Of a DNA stretch of 64,000 nt, positions 49,742 through 58,684 are shown piece after piece; positions within the stretch are counted from its first letter, which is position 1, and each line of letters begins with the position of its first letter. The notes beneath the pieces were generated by a model, which did no database searches, was not told the origin of the DNA, and saw only the letters and a program-made list of their open reading frames with translations. The DNA lies in contig CAJTZC010000005.1 in assembly GCA_910583745.1 (NCBI GenBank), positions 15,375-79,374 of the forward strand. Direction: 5' to 3'. Origin of the DNA: an uncultured Bacilli bacterium (GTDB lineage Bacteria; Bacillota_I; Bacilli_A; RF39; UBA660). Made by a program: the position numbers and the translations under genes.

Positions 49742-50519
49742 TTCCCAAAACGCAGTTTAAATTGATGTTATCGAGGGCTTTAAATATGTTGTTATCGATT
49801 TCGGGATTGTCTCGTCTCAACTCTTTGACGAGCTTTTTCATCATAAGTCTCTTACTTTTATTCTCATCAGAACTCTCGAGTTCTTCGGTAAAACGACAAG
49901 CACAATTGATAAAGGCAAGACCATTTCCTCTCATCCAAGAAAGAATCGAAGCCTCTTTGACGAGAAAAAGGGGCCGGATGAGTTCCAACTCGTTATAGTT
50001 GTCACTGTGCAGCTTAGGCATCATCGTCTTTATTTCAGAGCCGTAGAACATCGAAAGCAAAGTCGTCTCAATCACATCGTCGAAATGGTGCCCCAATGCA
50101 ATCTTGGTACAGCCGAGTTCTCGGGCTTTATTGTAGAGATGCCCTCTTCGCATTCTCGCACAGAGATAGCATGGACTCTTTGTCTCCACACTGTCTAAAA
50201 CGGCAAAGACGTCTGAGGAAAAAATCTCGATAGGGACGTTTAAAAGCTCGGCATTTTTTCGAATTATATCCAAATGTTCCTCACTATACCCGGGATTCAT
50301 GACGACATAATGGGCTTCGAATTCGACATTCCCATGCCTCTGTAATTCTTGTATACACTTGGCTAAGAGAAAAGAATCCTTACCTCCACTGATACAGACC
50401 ATGACTCGGTCACCTGGAGAAATCATCTTGTAGTCTTGCACTCCTTTGACGAATCGACCCCAAATCTCTTTTCGGTGTGTTTTGATGATGCTTCTCTCGA
50501 TTTCTTTATACTTTTCCAC
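49692..50519 (-). CDS. TtcA-family tRNA 2-thiolation ATPase
   Basis: About 275 residues. The PP-loop SGGKDSF (about 44-50) binds ATP; CYLCARMRRG (about 116) supplies the CxxC, and INCACRF a later Cys, as in TtcA enzymes that put sulfur on C32 of tRNA with an iron-sulfur cluster. GHHFDDVIETTLLSM is the family pattern for the second half. Bacilli often have TtcA-like proteins of unproved target, so the substrate is not certain. GTG 50519 is preferred over TTG 50525 by spacing from GAGAGG. Confidence 0.85.
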   Translation of the reverse strand: MEKYKEIERSIIKTHRKEIWGRFVKGVQDYKMISPGDRVMVCISGGKDSFLLAKCIQELQRHGNVEFEAHYVVMNPGYSEEHLDIIRKNAELLNVPIEIFSSDVFAVLDSVETKSPCYLCARMRRGHLYNKARELGCTKIALGHHFDDVIETTLLSMFYGSEIKTMMPKLHSDNYNELELIRPLFLVKEASILSWMRGNGLAFINCACRFTEELESSDENKSKRLMMKKLVKELRRDNPEIDNNIFKALDNINLNCVLGTKKDGKYASFLETYDE

Positions 50520-50572
50520 AGACAAAACCTCTCTTCAATTAAAATTATACAGAAAAAAAACAAATGTTTCAA

Positions 50573-51526
50573 TTACATTTGCTTCTCCATAGGAACCATA
50601 ACACCATTTTGGAAACATTGTATGAGCGAGTCAATATTCCTCTGTAATATTTCGGCATCAGCAGTTCTTCCTTCTGCGAGAGCTTTCTCCATGTCCTCTC
50701 TAAATTGAGAAACTCTGAAATCTGCAAGCATTTCAGATGTTACTATATCAGGTGTTGGCTCTACAGTCTTTGGTGCTTCTGCTTCAGAAACCTGTTTTTT
50801 TGGTTTAACAGGAACGTAGATTTCTGGGCAGTCGATGTTGAAAAATCCAGTATATTCATCAAACTCGGCATTGCTAAGACTTACATATTCCTCTACCTGT
50901 ATACAGTTTTTGAGACCTGTATAATATTCCTGGCATTTCGTTTCAGAACATGAACAAGGTGCAGCTTTTACAGCGATTCGCATAATCTCAGATACAGCAG
51001 AATAATCGCCTTTCTCCATTAATAGATTGATTAGACGTAGCAATTCTGAATTATCTTGATTCTTACAAGCCGCTCCGATATGAGATCTTAAAATTCCCAA
51101 TCTATCTTTGTCGAATTTTACACCATATTTAACGACTCTCTTATCTTCAGCAGCAAAGTAAAAACCGTTATAAAGCCTAACTGCCGTCTCATCGAGTGCT
51201 GGCAAATTAGGAACGTGTATTCCAAAGAATTTGACAAACTTAAAGTAGTCCTCTTCTCTTAACGACGCATCGATGTATCGAGTAGCAATCCATTTTTCTG
51301 TTTTTACTCTCATACCGAGCACTCTCTGAGGCGGTAAATTTAATACTTTGGCCGTCGCAGAATAGTCCCCACTGAGTAACTTATCGGCAAGAGTAAAAAG
51401 TTCTTGAGAGTACCATTTCCCCCACCTAGCTTTATCCTTATAAACTCTATCTTTATCGACAGTAGTAATTTCATACTTATCTATAAAAGTAACTCCACTC
51501 TCGTTTCGTTGTCTAAAAATTTCCAT
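50573..51526 (-). CDS. 317-residue protein of unknown function
   Basis: Soluble, mostly helical. Two regions look alike: GDYSATAKVLNLPPQRVLGMRV (about 52) and GDYSAVSEIMRIAVKAAPCS (about 190), suggesting an internal repeat. The second is followed by a Cys cluster (CSCSETKCQEYYTGLKNC), a possible metal site. A charged helical C-terminus (FREDMEKALAEGRTADAEIL) could form a coil. ATG 51526 follows AAGGGGG. No family recognised. Confidence 0.65.
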   Translation of the reverse strand: MEIFRQRNESGVTFIDKYEITTVDKDRVYKDKARWGKWYSQELFTLADKLLSGDYSATAKVLNLPPQRVLGMRVKTEKWIATRYIDASLREEDYFKFVKFFGIHVPNLPALDETAVRLYNGFYFAAEDKRVVKYGVKFDKDRLGILRSHIGAACKNQDNSELLRLINLLMEKGDYSAVSEIMRIAVKAAPCSCSETKCQEYYTGLKNCIQVEEYVSLSNAEFDEYTGFFNIDCPEIYVPVKPKKQVSEAEAPKTVEPTPDIVTSEMLADFRVSQFREDMEKALAEGRTADAEILQRNIDSLIQCFQNGVMVPMEKQM

Positions 51527-51681
51527 AGTCATTTCCCCCTTAAAAATTTAGATGAAATGTATATTAGTAAAAAAATGAGAAAATGTCAAGTGAAAACTGC
51601 CAAAAAAACAGGATATAGGTATAAATGAGCATATATTTCCCTTATTTTCATATAATTTTTGTCTTTTTTTAAAGATTTTGA

Positions 51682-51710
51682 TTGTCAAACCACCTCAAGT
51701 ATGATATATT
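51682..51710 (+). promoter_or_regulatory. promoter of the tRNA-Met gene
   Basis: TTGTCA, 17-base spacer, TATATT, ending 21 bases before the tRNA. Confidence 0.75.
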
Positions 51711-51731
51711 AATACTGCATTTGGAATTTAT

Positions 51732-51808
51732 GGCGGTGTAGCTCAGTTGGCTAGAGCGACCGGTTCATACCCGGTAGGTCGGGAGTTCGACCCTCTCCGC
51801 CGCTACCA
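51732..51808 (+). tRNA. tRNA-Met (CAT), elongator type
   Basis: 77 bases including an encoded CCA. Acceptor stem GGCGGTG/CGCCGCT (with G-T at the end), D-arm GCTCAGTTGGCTAGAGC, anticodon stem CCGG with loop TTCATAC, variable AGGTC and T-loop TTCGACC. It is very close to the Bacillus elongator tRNA-Met. An initiator is excluded by the first base pair and the anticodon stem lacks the three G-C pairs. Own promoter and terminator. Confidence 0.95.
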
Positions 51809-51820
51809 ATTGGAAATTAC

Positions 51821-51855
51821 TAGGGACATATTCGATTGTGTCCCTATCTTTTTTT
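51821..51855 (+). terminator. terminator after tRNA-Met
   Basis: TAGGGACA and TGTCCCTA pair around about 10 bases, followed by seven T. Confidence 0.8.
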
Positions 51856-51873
51856 CGAATAGGAGTGCAAGCG

Positions 51874-52101
51874 ATGAAGAAAAGAACAAAAACATATTTA
51901 TGGTTATCGCTTTTGATACTAGGTTTACTTTCGTTCAACTTACAACTCTTCGTTTTTGAAGCGCCTGATGGTACACTGGGTTTTCTATTATGTTTAACTA
52001 GCATAGTCTTAATGATAGCCAGTGTGATTCGAATGTGCCAGTTGAGTACGAGAATTCATCAATTCGTCGTTGATATCTTAGATTTACTCTCATTTATTTA
52101 A
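51874..52101 (+). CDS. small membrane protein, two helices
   Basis: 75 residues. Basic start MKKRTKTYLW, helix 1 (about 8-26), short loop FEAPDGT, helix 2 (about 33-51), then a soluble tail. ATG 51874 follows AGGAGTG at 6 bases; the frame opens at 51838 inside the tRNA terminator. Family unknown. Confidence 0.65.
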   Translation: MKKRTKTYLWLSLLILGLLSFNLQLFVFEAPDGTLGFLLCLTSIVLMIASVIRMCQLSTRIHQFVVDILDLLSFI

Positions 52102-52162
52102 TCCTCGAGAATATGTTATAATGTCCTTAATGACAAAAGGATTTGTTTAGAGGAGGGAAATG

Positions 52163-52711
52163 ATGGATAAAAAAACGTGGAAAAAAACAGGTCTGGCAGC
52201 TTTGGTCTTGCTAGTCATCGTAGGAATTATCACAAATTACATAGACAGTGGAAGAGTGACGACAGGACATGAACCGAAATGGTGCATAAAAACCGTGAAC
52301 GACAGCGGGAACAAAGTTACGTATTGGGGCCTCGGCTACAAAGTCGTCCGATACGTCGGTGTTTCTCCTAATGAACCCTATGAAAACAACATAGGAGCAA
52401 AGATGGGAAGTTGGTTCATGAAATACGATTTGCCGACTGAACAGGACATAAAAATCGAATACGATGGGAAAACCGTCGCAATAGACAACCGAGAAGACAG
52501 AGACAAGATTTACAATATTTTAGCCAATTCGAAGTACGATTCTGAAATCTGCGATGGTACAAACACACACAAAATAACAGTAGATAACGATGTATATTAT
52601 TTAAAACAAAACTGCCAAGAAATTCAAAGGAAGGACAAACAAGCAAAAATTTCAAAAGAAGATTTAGAGGCGATTATAAAGATGATTGAGGCAGTGGATA
52701 ACAAAGAATAG
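52163..52711 (+). CDS. membrane-anchored protein of unknown function
   Basis: 182 residues. Signal anchor (about 8-27: LAALVLLVIVGIITNYI), then an outside domain with GNKVTYWGLGYKVVRYVGVSP and two Cys. This kind of small N-anchored protein with YWGLGYKV is common in gut Firmicutes, without known role. GGAGG site; a second ATG at 52160 is equally possible. A TATAAT lies near 52112. Confidence 0.7.
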   Translation: MDKKTWKKTGLAALVLLVIVGIITNYIDSGRVTTGHEPKWCIKTVNDSGNKVTYWGLGYKVVRYVGVSPNEPYENNIGAKMGSWFMKYDLPTEQDIKIEYDGKTVAIDNREDRDKIYNILANSKYDSEICDGTNTHKITVDNDVYYLKQNCQEIQRKDKQAKISKEDLEAIIKMIEAVDNKE

Positions 52712-52735
52712 GGACGAAAACATCGTCCCTATTCT
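52705..52735. terminator. shared hairpin between two convergent genes
   Basis: Perfect 13-bp stem AGAATAGGGACGA/TCGTCCCTATTCT with a 5-base loop. It includes both stop codons of the convergent genes and has no T-run, so termination would depend on stem strength. Confidence 0.55.
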
Positions 52736-53397
52736 GCTATCCATAAACAGTACAACTTTTCAAATACGTGCACATCCTCAGGAGTGAAGACGGCATTTAT
52801 CGTCTTAGAAGCAGACATTTTAGCCATACCCATCGATACCGATTCTTCAAATAACATGTCGCTTTTAAACCCTCCAGAAGAATAATCCGTCGTGATGGGT
52901 TGAAAATCGACCTTGATACACCCCTTCAAAGTTTTACTAGCCGCATCTGCCAGAATTTGAGCCTGTGCTTCGGCATCTTTATAAGCCTTTGTAAGGTTCA
53001 CTCTCCTACATGCCTCGATGTCCTCTAAAGTAAAATCGACTTCATAGAATGGCGGATTTGTCATTTTAGCGATTTCCTCCATCATTGTAGCGAGTTTTTC
53101 TTTATCGTAACCGAATTGCAAAGTCGCATTTTGATTGTAGGAATACCCGACAAAGTCGTAGGTTCTCGTACTTTCATTGTACTCCAGTTCTTTTTTTATG
53201 ACAAAACTGCTCGTCTTCAACTCTTCCTTTGCAAACCCCTGCGCTAACAAGATAGTGTTGATAAACGTGAGTACATTGGCACTGCCCTTCTCGAGAACTC
53301 CTTCATAGTTGTCCCCTTTTACAAAAAAATGGAGGTGCAATACCACCTGATTGGGGGTTACAAAACTTTCTCCCTTTCCCTCTACGATTATTTCCAT
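52729..53397 (-). CDS. SIMPL-domain (DUF541/YggE) protein
   Basis: 222 residues. Starts EIIVEGKGESFVTPNQVVLHL and has the later KAYKDAEAQAQILADAA typical of the SIMPL/YggE family (about 140-157). Members form ring-like assemblies and are linked to stress and interaction with kinases, but no firm function is known. No signal peptide here, whereas many YggE proteins are exported. ATG 53397 follows AAAGGTGA. Confidence 0.85.
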   Translation of the reverse strand: MEIIVEGKGESFVTPNQVVLHLHFFVKGDNYEGVLEKGSANVLTFINTILLAQGFAKEELKTSSFVIKKELEYNESTRTYDFVGYSYNQNATLQFGYDKEKLATMMEEIAKMTNPPFYEVDFTLEDIEACRRVNLTKAYKDAEAQAQILADAASKTLKGCIKVDFQPITTDYSSGGFKSDMLFEESVSMGMAKMSASKTINAVFTPEDVHVFEKLYCLWIAE

Positions 53398-53549
53398 TAC
53401 TTTCACCTTTCTTTACTAATAAACAGTATAGTATATTCGCATCAAAATGAAAATAAAAAATGGTAAATATAGTTAAAAATTCGAGTAAATCGTCTGTAAA
53501 TTGTTTAAGAAATGTGCTATACTTTTTTATATGTGAGGAGGCCCAGAAG

Positions 53550-53909
53550 ATGGCTAGAATACTAAAAAATAAAGAACTCGTGAATACCAAATTGGCGACC
53601 AATTATGGTGGGTGGATGTACTGTGAAGCATGTGAGGAAAACATCGGCTATTTATGCTATTCCACATACGACAGAATTGAACTCAATTATGTATGCCAAT
53701 GCGGAAGCAAAGGAAGTGCCTTCCTAGATTTCCAAGACAGCCACGAGGGAAGTGATAGCCAAAATGAGCTCGTTATCGTTAAAAACAGACTTTGTTGCCC
53801 AAAAGACAAGGAACCTCTCATAACGATATTGGAAAAAAAGCTCACGAGCTACGAATTAAAAATCACTTGCAAGGCTTGTGAACAAATCTATAAACAAGAG
53901 AGAAAATAA
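53550..53909 (+). CDS. Cys-rich putative zinc protein
   Basis: 119 residues with three Cys pairs: MYCEACEENIGYLCY, VCQCGSKG, CPKDKEP and CKACEQ, which would make two zinc sites. Mixed beta structure, no membrane helix. ATG 53550 has GAGGAGG at 8 bases; the frame opens 30 codons earlier without a site. First of a three-gene string with the DUF3781 and HAD genes. Confidence 0.7.
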   Translation: MARILKNKELVNTKLATNYGGWMYCEACEENIGYLCYSTYDRIELNYVCQCGSKGSAFLDFQDSHEGSDSQNELVIVKNRLCCPKDKEPLITILEKKLTSYELKITCKACEQIYKQERK

Positions 53910-54170
53910 GTGGCATGGACAAAGATTTTGCTAGACAATCTAGATAAACTCCACACGACCGAGATGGGAATCGAGAGAATGAAAAGAAATCTCCATTTCC
54001 CATCTAGAGATGTCGAGGAACATTGTAAAAAAATAATCTCCTCTTCCGATTGTCAGATTTCCCGGCGCGGAAAAAACTGGTATTGCGAGAATGAGGAAGT
54101 CATAGTGACAGTCAATGCCCACAGTTTCACTATAATCACTGCACATTTAAAGAAGAAAAAGGATGGATAA
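53910..54170 (+). CDS. DUF3781-family protein
   Basis: 86 residues. LHTTEMGIERMKRNL near residue 14 and ISRRGKNWYCENEEVIVTVN with SFTIITAHLKK at the end match the DUF3781 family, of unknown role. Starts with GTG directly after the stop of the Cys-rich gene and overlaps the HAD gene frame opening. Confidence 0.8.
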   Translation: MAWTKILLDNLDKLHTTEMGIERMKRNLHFPSRDVEEHCKKIISSSDCQISRRGKNWYCENEEVIVTVNAHSFTIITAHLKKKKDG

Positions 54171-54171
54171 T

Positions 54172-54939
54172 ATGATAAAAATGGTCGTGACCGATTTAGA
54201 CGGTACAATATTGAATCATGAGAGAAAGATTCTTCCTAAGACAGAAGAATACTTACTCGAATTAAAATCGAGAGGATACATCCTCGTCATAGCGACGGGA
54301 AGAAATTTTGCTTCGGCAAAAAAACACACGAATGGAGCTAAGTTCGCGAACTACCTCATATCAGATGGTGGAGCTTGCATCTACATTCCAGATACAGAAG
54401 AGGGACTCGTAAAAAACATCATTCCGAAGCAAAAGGCAGAAGAAGTATTATCCTATTGGAATGAGGACATCGAATTCTTACAAATGACTACGAAAGAGGA
54501 ATATGTAAAGTACACCGGAGAAGAAAAGCAAGATTTTCTTTCTCGGATAGGTGAAATTGCGCATATTGCGATAAAAATGAGGGACAATGCTAAGACAGAA
54601 GAGCTCTATGAAAAACTCGAACATGGGTTTAGTGATTTAAACGTACTGCTGATGCAAGACTCCTTCAAAGAAGACAAATCGATTGTTCTCACTTTAAAAG
54701 GAGTTTCGAAATACTCCGCGATTCAAAAGTTGGCGACATCGCTCGGCATCGAAAACGATGAAATTATTGCATTTGGTGATAGCCCCAACGACATAGATAT
54801 GTTAAAAGGTTGTGGTTTTGGAGTGGCTGTAAAAAACGCTTTGGAAGAAGTAAAAGGTGTCTCCACTGCTACGACCCCAAAAGGGTTCAATGATGACGGA
54901 GTCGTCGATTTTCTTCAATCGATATTGGACGAGGAATAA
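54172..54939 (+). CDS. Cof-type HAD phosphatase
   Basis: 255 residues. HAD motif I VVTDLDGTI (about 5-13), motif II in LVIATGRN, motif III Lys near KGVSKYSAIQKL, and motif IV GDSPNDIDML (about 201-210). A Cof-type cap domain lies between. Such enzymes hydrolyse sugar phosphates, flavin or pyridoxal phosphates; substrate unknown. ATG 54172 fits the AAGGATGG site; ATG 54163 overlaps the DUF3781 stop. Confidence 0.9.
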   Translation: MIKMVVTDLDGTILNHERKILPKTEEYLLELKSRGYILVIATGRNFASAKKHTNGAKFANYLISDGGACIYIPDTEEGLVKNIIPKQKAEEVLSYWNEDIEFLQMTTKEEYVKYTGEEKQDFLSRIGEIAHIAIKMRDNAKTEELYEKLEHGFSDLNVLLMQDSFKEDKSIVLTLKGVSKYSAIQKLATSLGIENDEIIAFGDSPNDIDMLKGCGFGVAVKNALEEVKGVSTATTPKGFNDDGVVDFLQSILDEE

Positions 54940-54954
54940 ATTTTTAAGACTTTT

Positions 54955-54992
54955 AATCTTTCTCAGAAATTTAATGAGAAAGATTTTCTTTT
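54955..54992 (+). terminator. terminator after the HAD gene
   Basis: AATCTTTCTC pairs with GAGAAAGATT (10 bp), followed by TTCTTTT. The rest of 54993-55186 shows no gene. Confidence 0.8.
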
Positions 54993-55186
54993 AGCAAAAT
55001 TTATTTATGCAAAGCCAGTATTTATAAGGGTTCCTAAGAATTTAATATATCTCAATATGGAGCTCCTTGAATCAATCAGATATCATTTTTTCAATATATG
55101 CATCATTTTAATGGTTCTATGATAAAAATATACTAAAAAAACAAAAAAACGCCACGAATACAAAATGCCGTTTGAATACAATAATA

Positions 55187-55215
55187 TTGACATACTGTTC
55201 CACGAATGGTATAAT
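55187..55215 (+). promoter_or_regulatory. consensus promoter of the Fic gene
   Basis: Perfect TTGACA, 17-base spacer, TATAAT. Confidence 0.85.
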
Positions 55216-55234
55216 ATGTATAAAGGTGATAACT

Positions 55235-56149
55235 ATGAAAATTAGAGAAGCTAGTGAAAAATGGAATATCAGTGAAAGAAGGATAAGACAACTTATTCAA
55301 GATGGAAGAATTGAAGGTGCTACTAAAATAGGTACAACATGGAATATGCCAGATGATGCTACTAAACCAATAGATAAAAGATTTAAAGATGAAGTAGAGT
55401 ATATTATAGATTTACCAGAAGATTATTTTAAAGAAGTGGATGAAAAATTAGCTATATTAAATAGCAAAAGACCATTACCGCAAGAAACATTAAAGTCATT
55501 AGAAGAATCGAATATATTAGATTGGACTTATCATAGTAATGCAATTGAAGGAAATACTTTAACATTAAGAGAAACGCAAGTTGTATTAGAAGGTATTACT
55601 ATTGGTGGAAAATCAGTAACTGAACATTTAGAAGTTATTAATCATAAAGATGCAATTTTATTTCTTGAAGAACTTGTTGATTCTGATACGGAATTATCAG
55701 AATGGAATATTAAAAATATTCATGCATTGATATTAAAAGAAATTAATACTAGTAATGCAGGTAAATATAGAACTGAGAATGTTAAAATAACAGGTGCTAC
55801 TCAAGTTCCAGTAGATTATATTAAAGTTCCAGAAGAAATGGAAAAATTAATTATGAAATATAATGAGTGGAAAAAATATCATCCATTAATAAGATCTACA
55901 TTATTACACGGTGAATTTGTATTTATCCATCCATTTATAGACGGTAATGGAAGAACTGCAAGATTACTTATGAACTTTGAAGCAATGAAATGTGGATACC
56001 TTCCAGTAATTATAAAAAAAGATATTAGAGCTAAATATTATGAGGCATTAGATAAAGCTATGGTATCCCATGATTATACTGAATTCGTTAAGTTAGTAGT
56101 AGCAGAAGAAATAAGAATATTAAATGAATATTTAGAATTGCTTGGATAA
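55235..56149 (+). CDS. HTH-Fic domain AMPylase
   Basis: 304 residues. An N-terminal MerR/excisionase-like helix-turn-helix (KWNISERRIRQLIQDGRIEG, about 9-28) precedes a Fic domain with the catalytic HPFIDGNGRTARLLMNF (about 231). The self-inhibitory motif SNAIEGN (about 106) lies before the Fic core, so it is a class II Fic. These move AMP or a similar group to a target protein. Codon use is much more AT-rich than in neighbours and the TCGA word is almost absent, so it was probably acquired. Real start ATG 55235 follows AAAGGTGA. Confidence 0.92.
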   Translation: MKIREASEKWNISERRIRQLIQDGRIEGATKIGTTWNMPDDATKPIDKRFKDEVEYIIDLPEDYFKEVDEKLAILNSKRPLPQETLKSLEESNILDWTYHSNAIEGNTLTLRETQVVLEGITIGGKSVTEHLEVINHKDAILFLEELVDSDTELSEWNIKNIHALILKEINTSNAGKYRTENVKITGATQVPVDYIKVPEEMEKLIMKYNEWKKYHPLIRSTLLHGEFVFIHPFIDGNGRTARLLMNFEAMKCGYLPVIIKKDIRAKYYEALDKAMVSHDYTEFVKLVVAEEIRILNEYLELLG

Positions 56150-56171
56150 AAAAGAACCTCATACGAGGTTC
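56146..56171 (-). terminator. terminator of asnS
   Basis: GAACCTC-GTAT-GAGGTTC followed by six T on the minus strand, just after the asnS stop. Confidence 0.8.
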
Positions 56172-56186
56172 AAATATAATTTCTCT

Positions 56187-57560
56187 TTAGTATTCACAGT
56201 TGTTCGGTGCTCTAAAGTATGGGATAACATCTCTGATATTCTCGACGCCCGTTAAGTACATGACCAATCTTTCGAATCCCATTCCAAATCCTGCATGTGT
56301 ACAAGAACCGTACTTGCGAAGATTGACGTACCATTCCATGTCTTCAGGGTTCAACCCCATCTCTTTCATACGAGTGACCAACTTATCATAATCGTCTTCT
56401 CTTTGGCTTCCACCCATGAGCTCTCCAGCCATAGGCACTTCCAAATCGACCGCACGAACGGTTTCTCCGTCGTCGTTCTGCTTCATATAGAAAGCCTTGA
56501 TGTCTTTAGGCCAATCGGTGATAAACACAGGACCATCGAAATATTCTGTGATATACTTCTCGTGTTCTCTCGCGATGTCCTCGCCGTATTCAGGTTTGAA
56601 TTGCCATTCGACGTCGGCCTCTTTTAAAAGTTTGATGACATCGTGATGCGTGATTCTCGTGAATTGGCTATTTACGAGCTTCGTCAACTTATCGATAAGC
56701 CCTTTTTCGACGAAAGAATCTAAGAATTCGAGTTCATCCTTCCCGTTGTTTAAAACGTAATTGATGATGTATTTGAGCATATCCTCTTCGATATCCATGA
56801 GTCCGTTCAAATCACAAAAAGCGATTTCCGGTTCAATCATCCAAAATTCGGAAAGATGGGACGTCGTGTTCGAATTTTCTGCTCTGAAAGTAGGCCCAAA
56901 CGTATAGATTTTGCTGAAAGCCATCGCGAACGTCTCACCTTCCAACTGTCCTGAGACAGTGAGAGAAGCTTTCTTTCCAAAGAAGTCCTTAGAATAATCT
57001 ACTTTTCCCTCTTTGGCTACCCTGTCCAAGTCCAAAGTCGTCACTTGGAACATCTCTCCAGCGCCTTCACAGTCGCTTGCAGTGATAATCGGAGAGTGCA
57101 TGTAGATGTAACCTTTTGACTGAAAATAGGCGTGAATGGCCCCTGCCGCTAAACTGCGAATCCGAAAAACGGCATTGAAGAGGTTCGTTCTTGGTCGAAG
57201 ATACGCCTCACTGCGCAGAAATTCTCTCGTATGTCTCTTCGGTTGAATAGGATAATCCTCAGGACAATCCCCTTCCAACACGATTTTTTCGACCTCCAAT
57301 TCGAAGTCTTGCTTTCCGCCTGTCGATTCGACGACTTTACCAGTGACCCTTATAGCACTGCCGATGTGCAAGTGTGTTATTTTCTCAAAATCCTCTGTCT
57401 CCTTGCCGTACACCAATTGGACGTTTTTAATCGTCGTCCCATCGGAGAGGTCGATAAAACCGACATTCGAACTGACGCGGTGGTTTCTTATCCAACCGGC
57501 CGTTTCGACACTCTTGCCTACAAATTTTTTATATTCTTTATATAGTTCTTTTATTTCCAT
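56187..57560 (-). CDS. asnS: asparaginyl-tRNA synthetase
   Basis: 457 residues. Class IIb synthetase. N-terminal OB-fold anticodon domain (VETAGWIRNHRVSSNVGFID), then the catalytic core with motif 2 (FGPTFRAENSNTTSHLSEFW, TFRAEN) and motif 3 (GFGMGFERLVMYLTG). The end YFRAPNNCEY is typical of AsnRS. GGTGAG site. Charges tRNA-Asn. Confidence 0.96.
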   Translation of the reverse strand: MEIKELYKEYKKFVGKSVETAGWIRNHRVSSNVGFIDLSDGTTIKNVQLVYGKETEDFEKITHLHIGSAIRVTGKVVESTGGKQDFELEVEKIVLEGDCPEDYPIQPKRHTREFLRSEAYLRPRTNLFNAVFRIRSLAAGAIHAYFQSKGYIYMHSPIITASDCEGAGEMFQVTTLDLDRVAKEGKVDYSKDFFGKKASLTVSGQLEGETFAMAFSKIYTFGPTFRAENSNTTSHLSEFWMIEPEIAFCDLNGLMDIEEDMLKYIINYVLNNGKDELEFLDSFVEKGLIDKLTKLVNSQFTRITHHDVIKLLKEADVEWQFKPEYGEDIAREHEKYITEYFDGPVFITDWPKDIKAFYMKQNDDGETVRAVDLEVPMAGELMGGSQREDDYDKLVTRMKEMGLNPEDMEWYVNLRKYGSCTHAGFGMGFERLVMYLTGVENIRDVIPYFRAPNNCEY

Positions 57561-57573
57561 TTTTTCTCACCCT

Positions 57574-58623
57574 TTACCAAATACTTAAAGTATTTACATA
57601 TCTATATATGATGTTCTCGCCATCTTCTTTATCGAAAGACAACTTGATGACATCCTTCTGTTTATATTTTATCAAATCGGACTTCTTCTCGTTTTTCAAG
57701 ATGTATTCCAAAGCTTTTAGGACAGTCTCCTTCTCACCAGTGCTGTTCAAAAGGGCTGCGGCTGCTTTGAACAACCTCTTCCCGACGCGATGATTCAACC
57801 GCTTATAATACCAATTCGATTTTCTATTAAAGTAGTACTCGATGCCGTCGACTTTCCCGAACACTTTCAACGTATCGTAATACCCTCTCGTAATGTTCTC
57901 TTCGGTACTGTTCTTATCGAACACGAGAATACTTCCCAAATTGCCTCGCGGTTTAATTTCTATGATTTCTGCTTTGGTCCTAAACCTAGGTCTTCTAAAT
58001 CCGATTCCTTTTATATTGATGACATATATCTTATCGCAACCTAACTTCTCCAACATATCTGACGGAGAAAGATTATAGAATCCTCCGTCGAGGTAATAGC
58101 CGTCATCGATCAACTTTTCCTTCTTGAAGACGGGAAGATATGAACTCGCCGTGATGTAATCGTGCAATTGTCCCGAAGGAATATCATCGATAAAGCGTTC
58201 CATCGCCTCGAGAGTCTCGACGCGCACGGTCGTAAGCCCGAACTTGATATCGCTCTTTCTCACTTTCTCTTCGTCGACCGCATTACGAACGAGAGCGCGA
58301 TAATTGCTCATATCTAAACCTCTACTTTTGAAAGCTTTGTAAATCTCGGTAAACGTAGCTTTAATCTTATGAAAGGAAAGTCCGCTTTTCAAAATCTCCT
58401 GCGCTTTCATATCGTCGATACCCAAAAGCTCCATCATCGTCGCGTCTCTCCACAGTTTGAGCATTTTTTCTTCGTCATGCGCGGCGATTAGGGCACCATT
58501 CAAAGAACCGATGCTCGTCCCTACGACGGCATCGATGCGAACACCGCACTTTTTCATCGCCATATAGGCTCCTGCTTGATAAGAGCCCTTCGCTCCTCCG
58601 CCTTCTAATGCTAGACCTACCAC
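57574..58623 (-). CDS. patatin-like phospholipase
   Basis: About 349 residues. The oxyanion motif LALEGGGAKGSY, the nucleophile elbow GTSIG (about 36-40) and the second catalytic residue in DGGFYN (about 175) mark a cytoplasmic patatin-like lipid acyl hydrolase. The last third (KLFKAAAALLNSTG) is less typical. GTG 58623 with AGGTGA is preferred over GTG 58632. Confidence 0.9.
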   Translation of the reverse strand: MVGLALEGGGAKGSYQAGAYMAMKKCGVRIDAVVGTSIGSLNGALIAAHDEEKMLKLWRDATMMELLGIDDMKAQEILKSGLSFHKIKATFTEIYKAFKSRGLDMSNYRALVRNAVDEEKVRKSDIKFGLTTVRVETLEAMERFIDDIPSGQLHDYITASSYLPVFKKEKLIDDGYYLDGGFYNLSPSDMLEKLGCDKIYVINIKGIGFRRPRFRTKAEIIEIKPRGNLGSILVFDKNSTEENITRGYYDTLKVFGKVDGIEYYFNRKSNWYYKRLNHRVGKRLFKAAAALLNSTGEKETVLKALEYILKNEKKSDLIKYKQKDVIKLSFDKEDGENIIYRYVNTLSIW

Positions 58624-58684
58624 CCCAATCACCTCGCTTTATACCACTAATTATAAGATAATTCCTTTTAAAAATAAAGCTTTT

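Noticed and set aside
51732..51808. tRNA-Ile2 (CAT, lysidine) or initiator tRNA
   Set aside because: The sequence is closest to elongator tRNA-Met of Bacilli, and lacks the three G-C pairs of the initiator anticodon stem.
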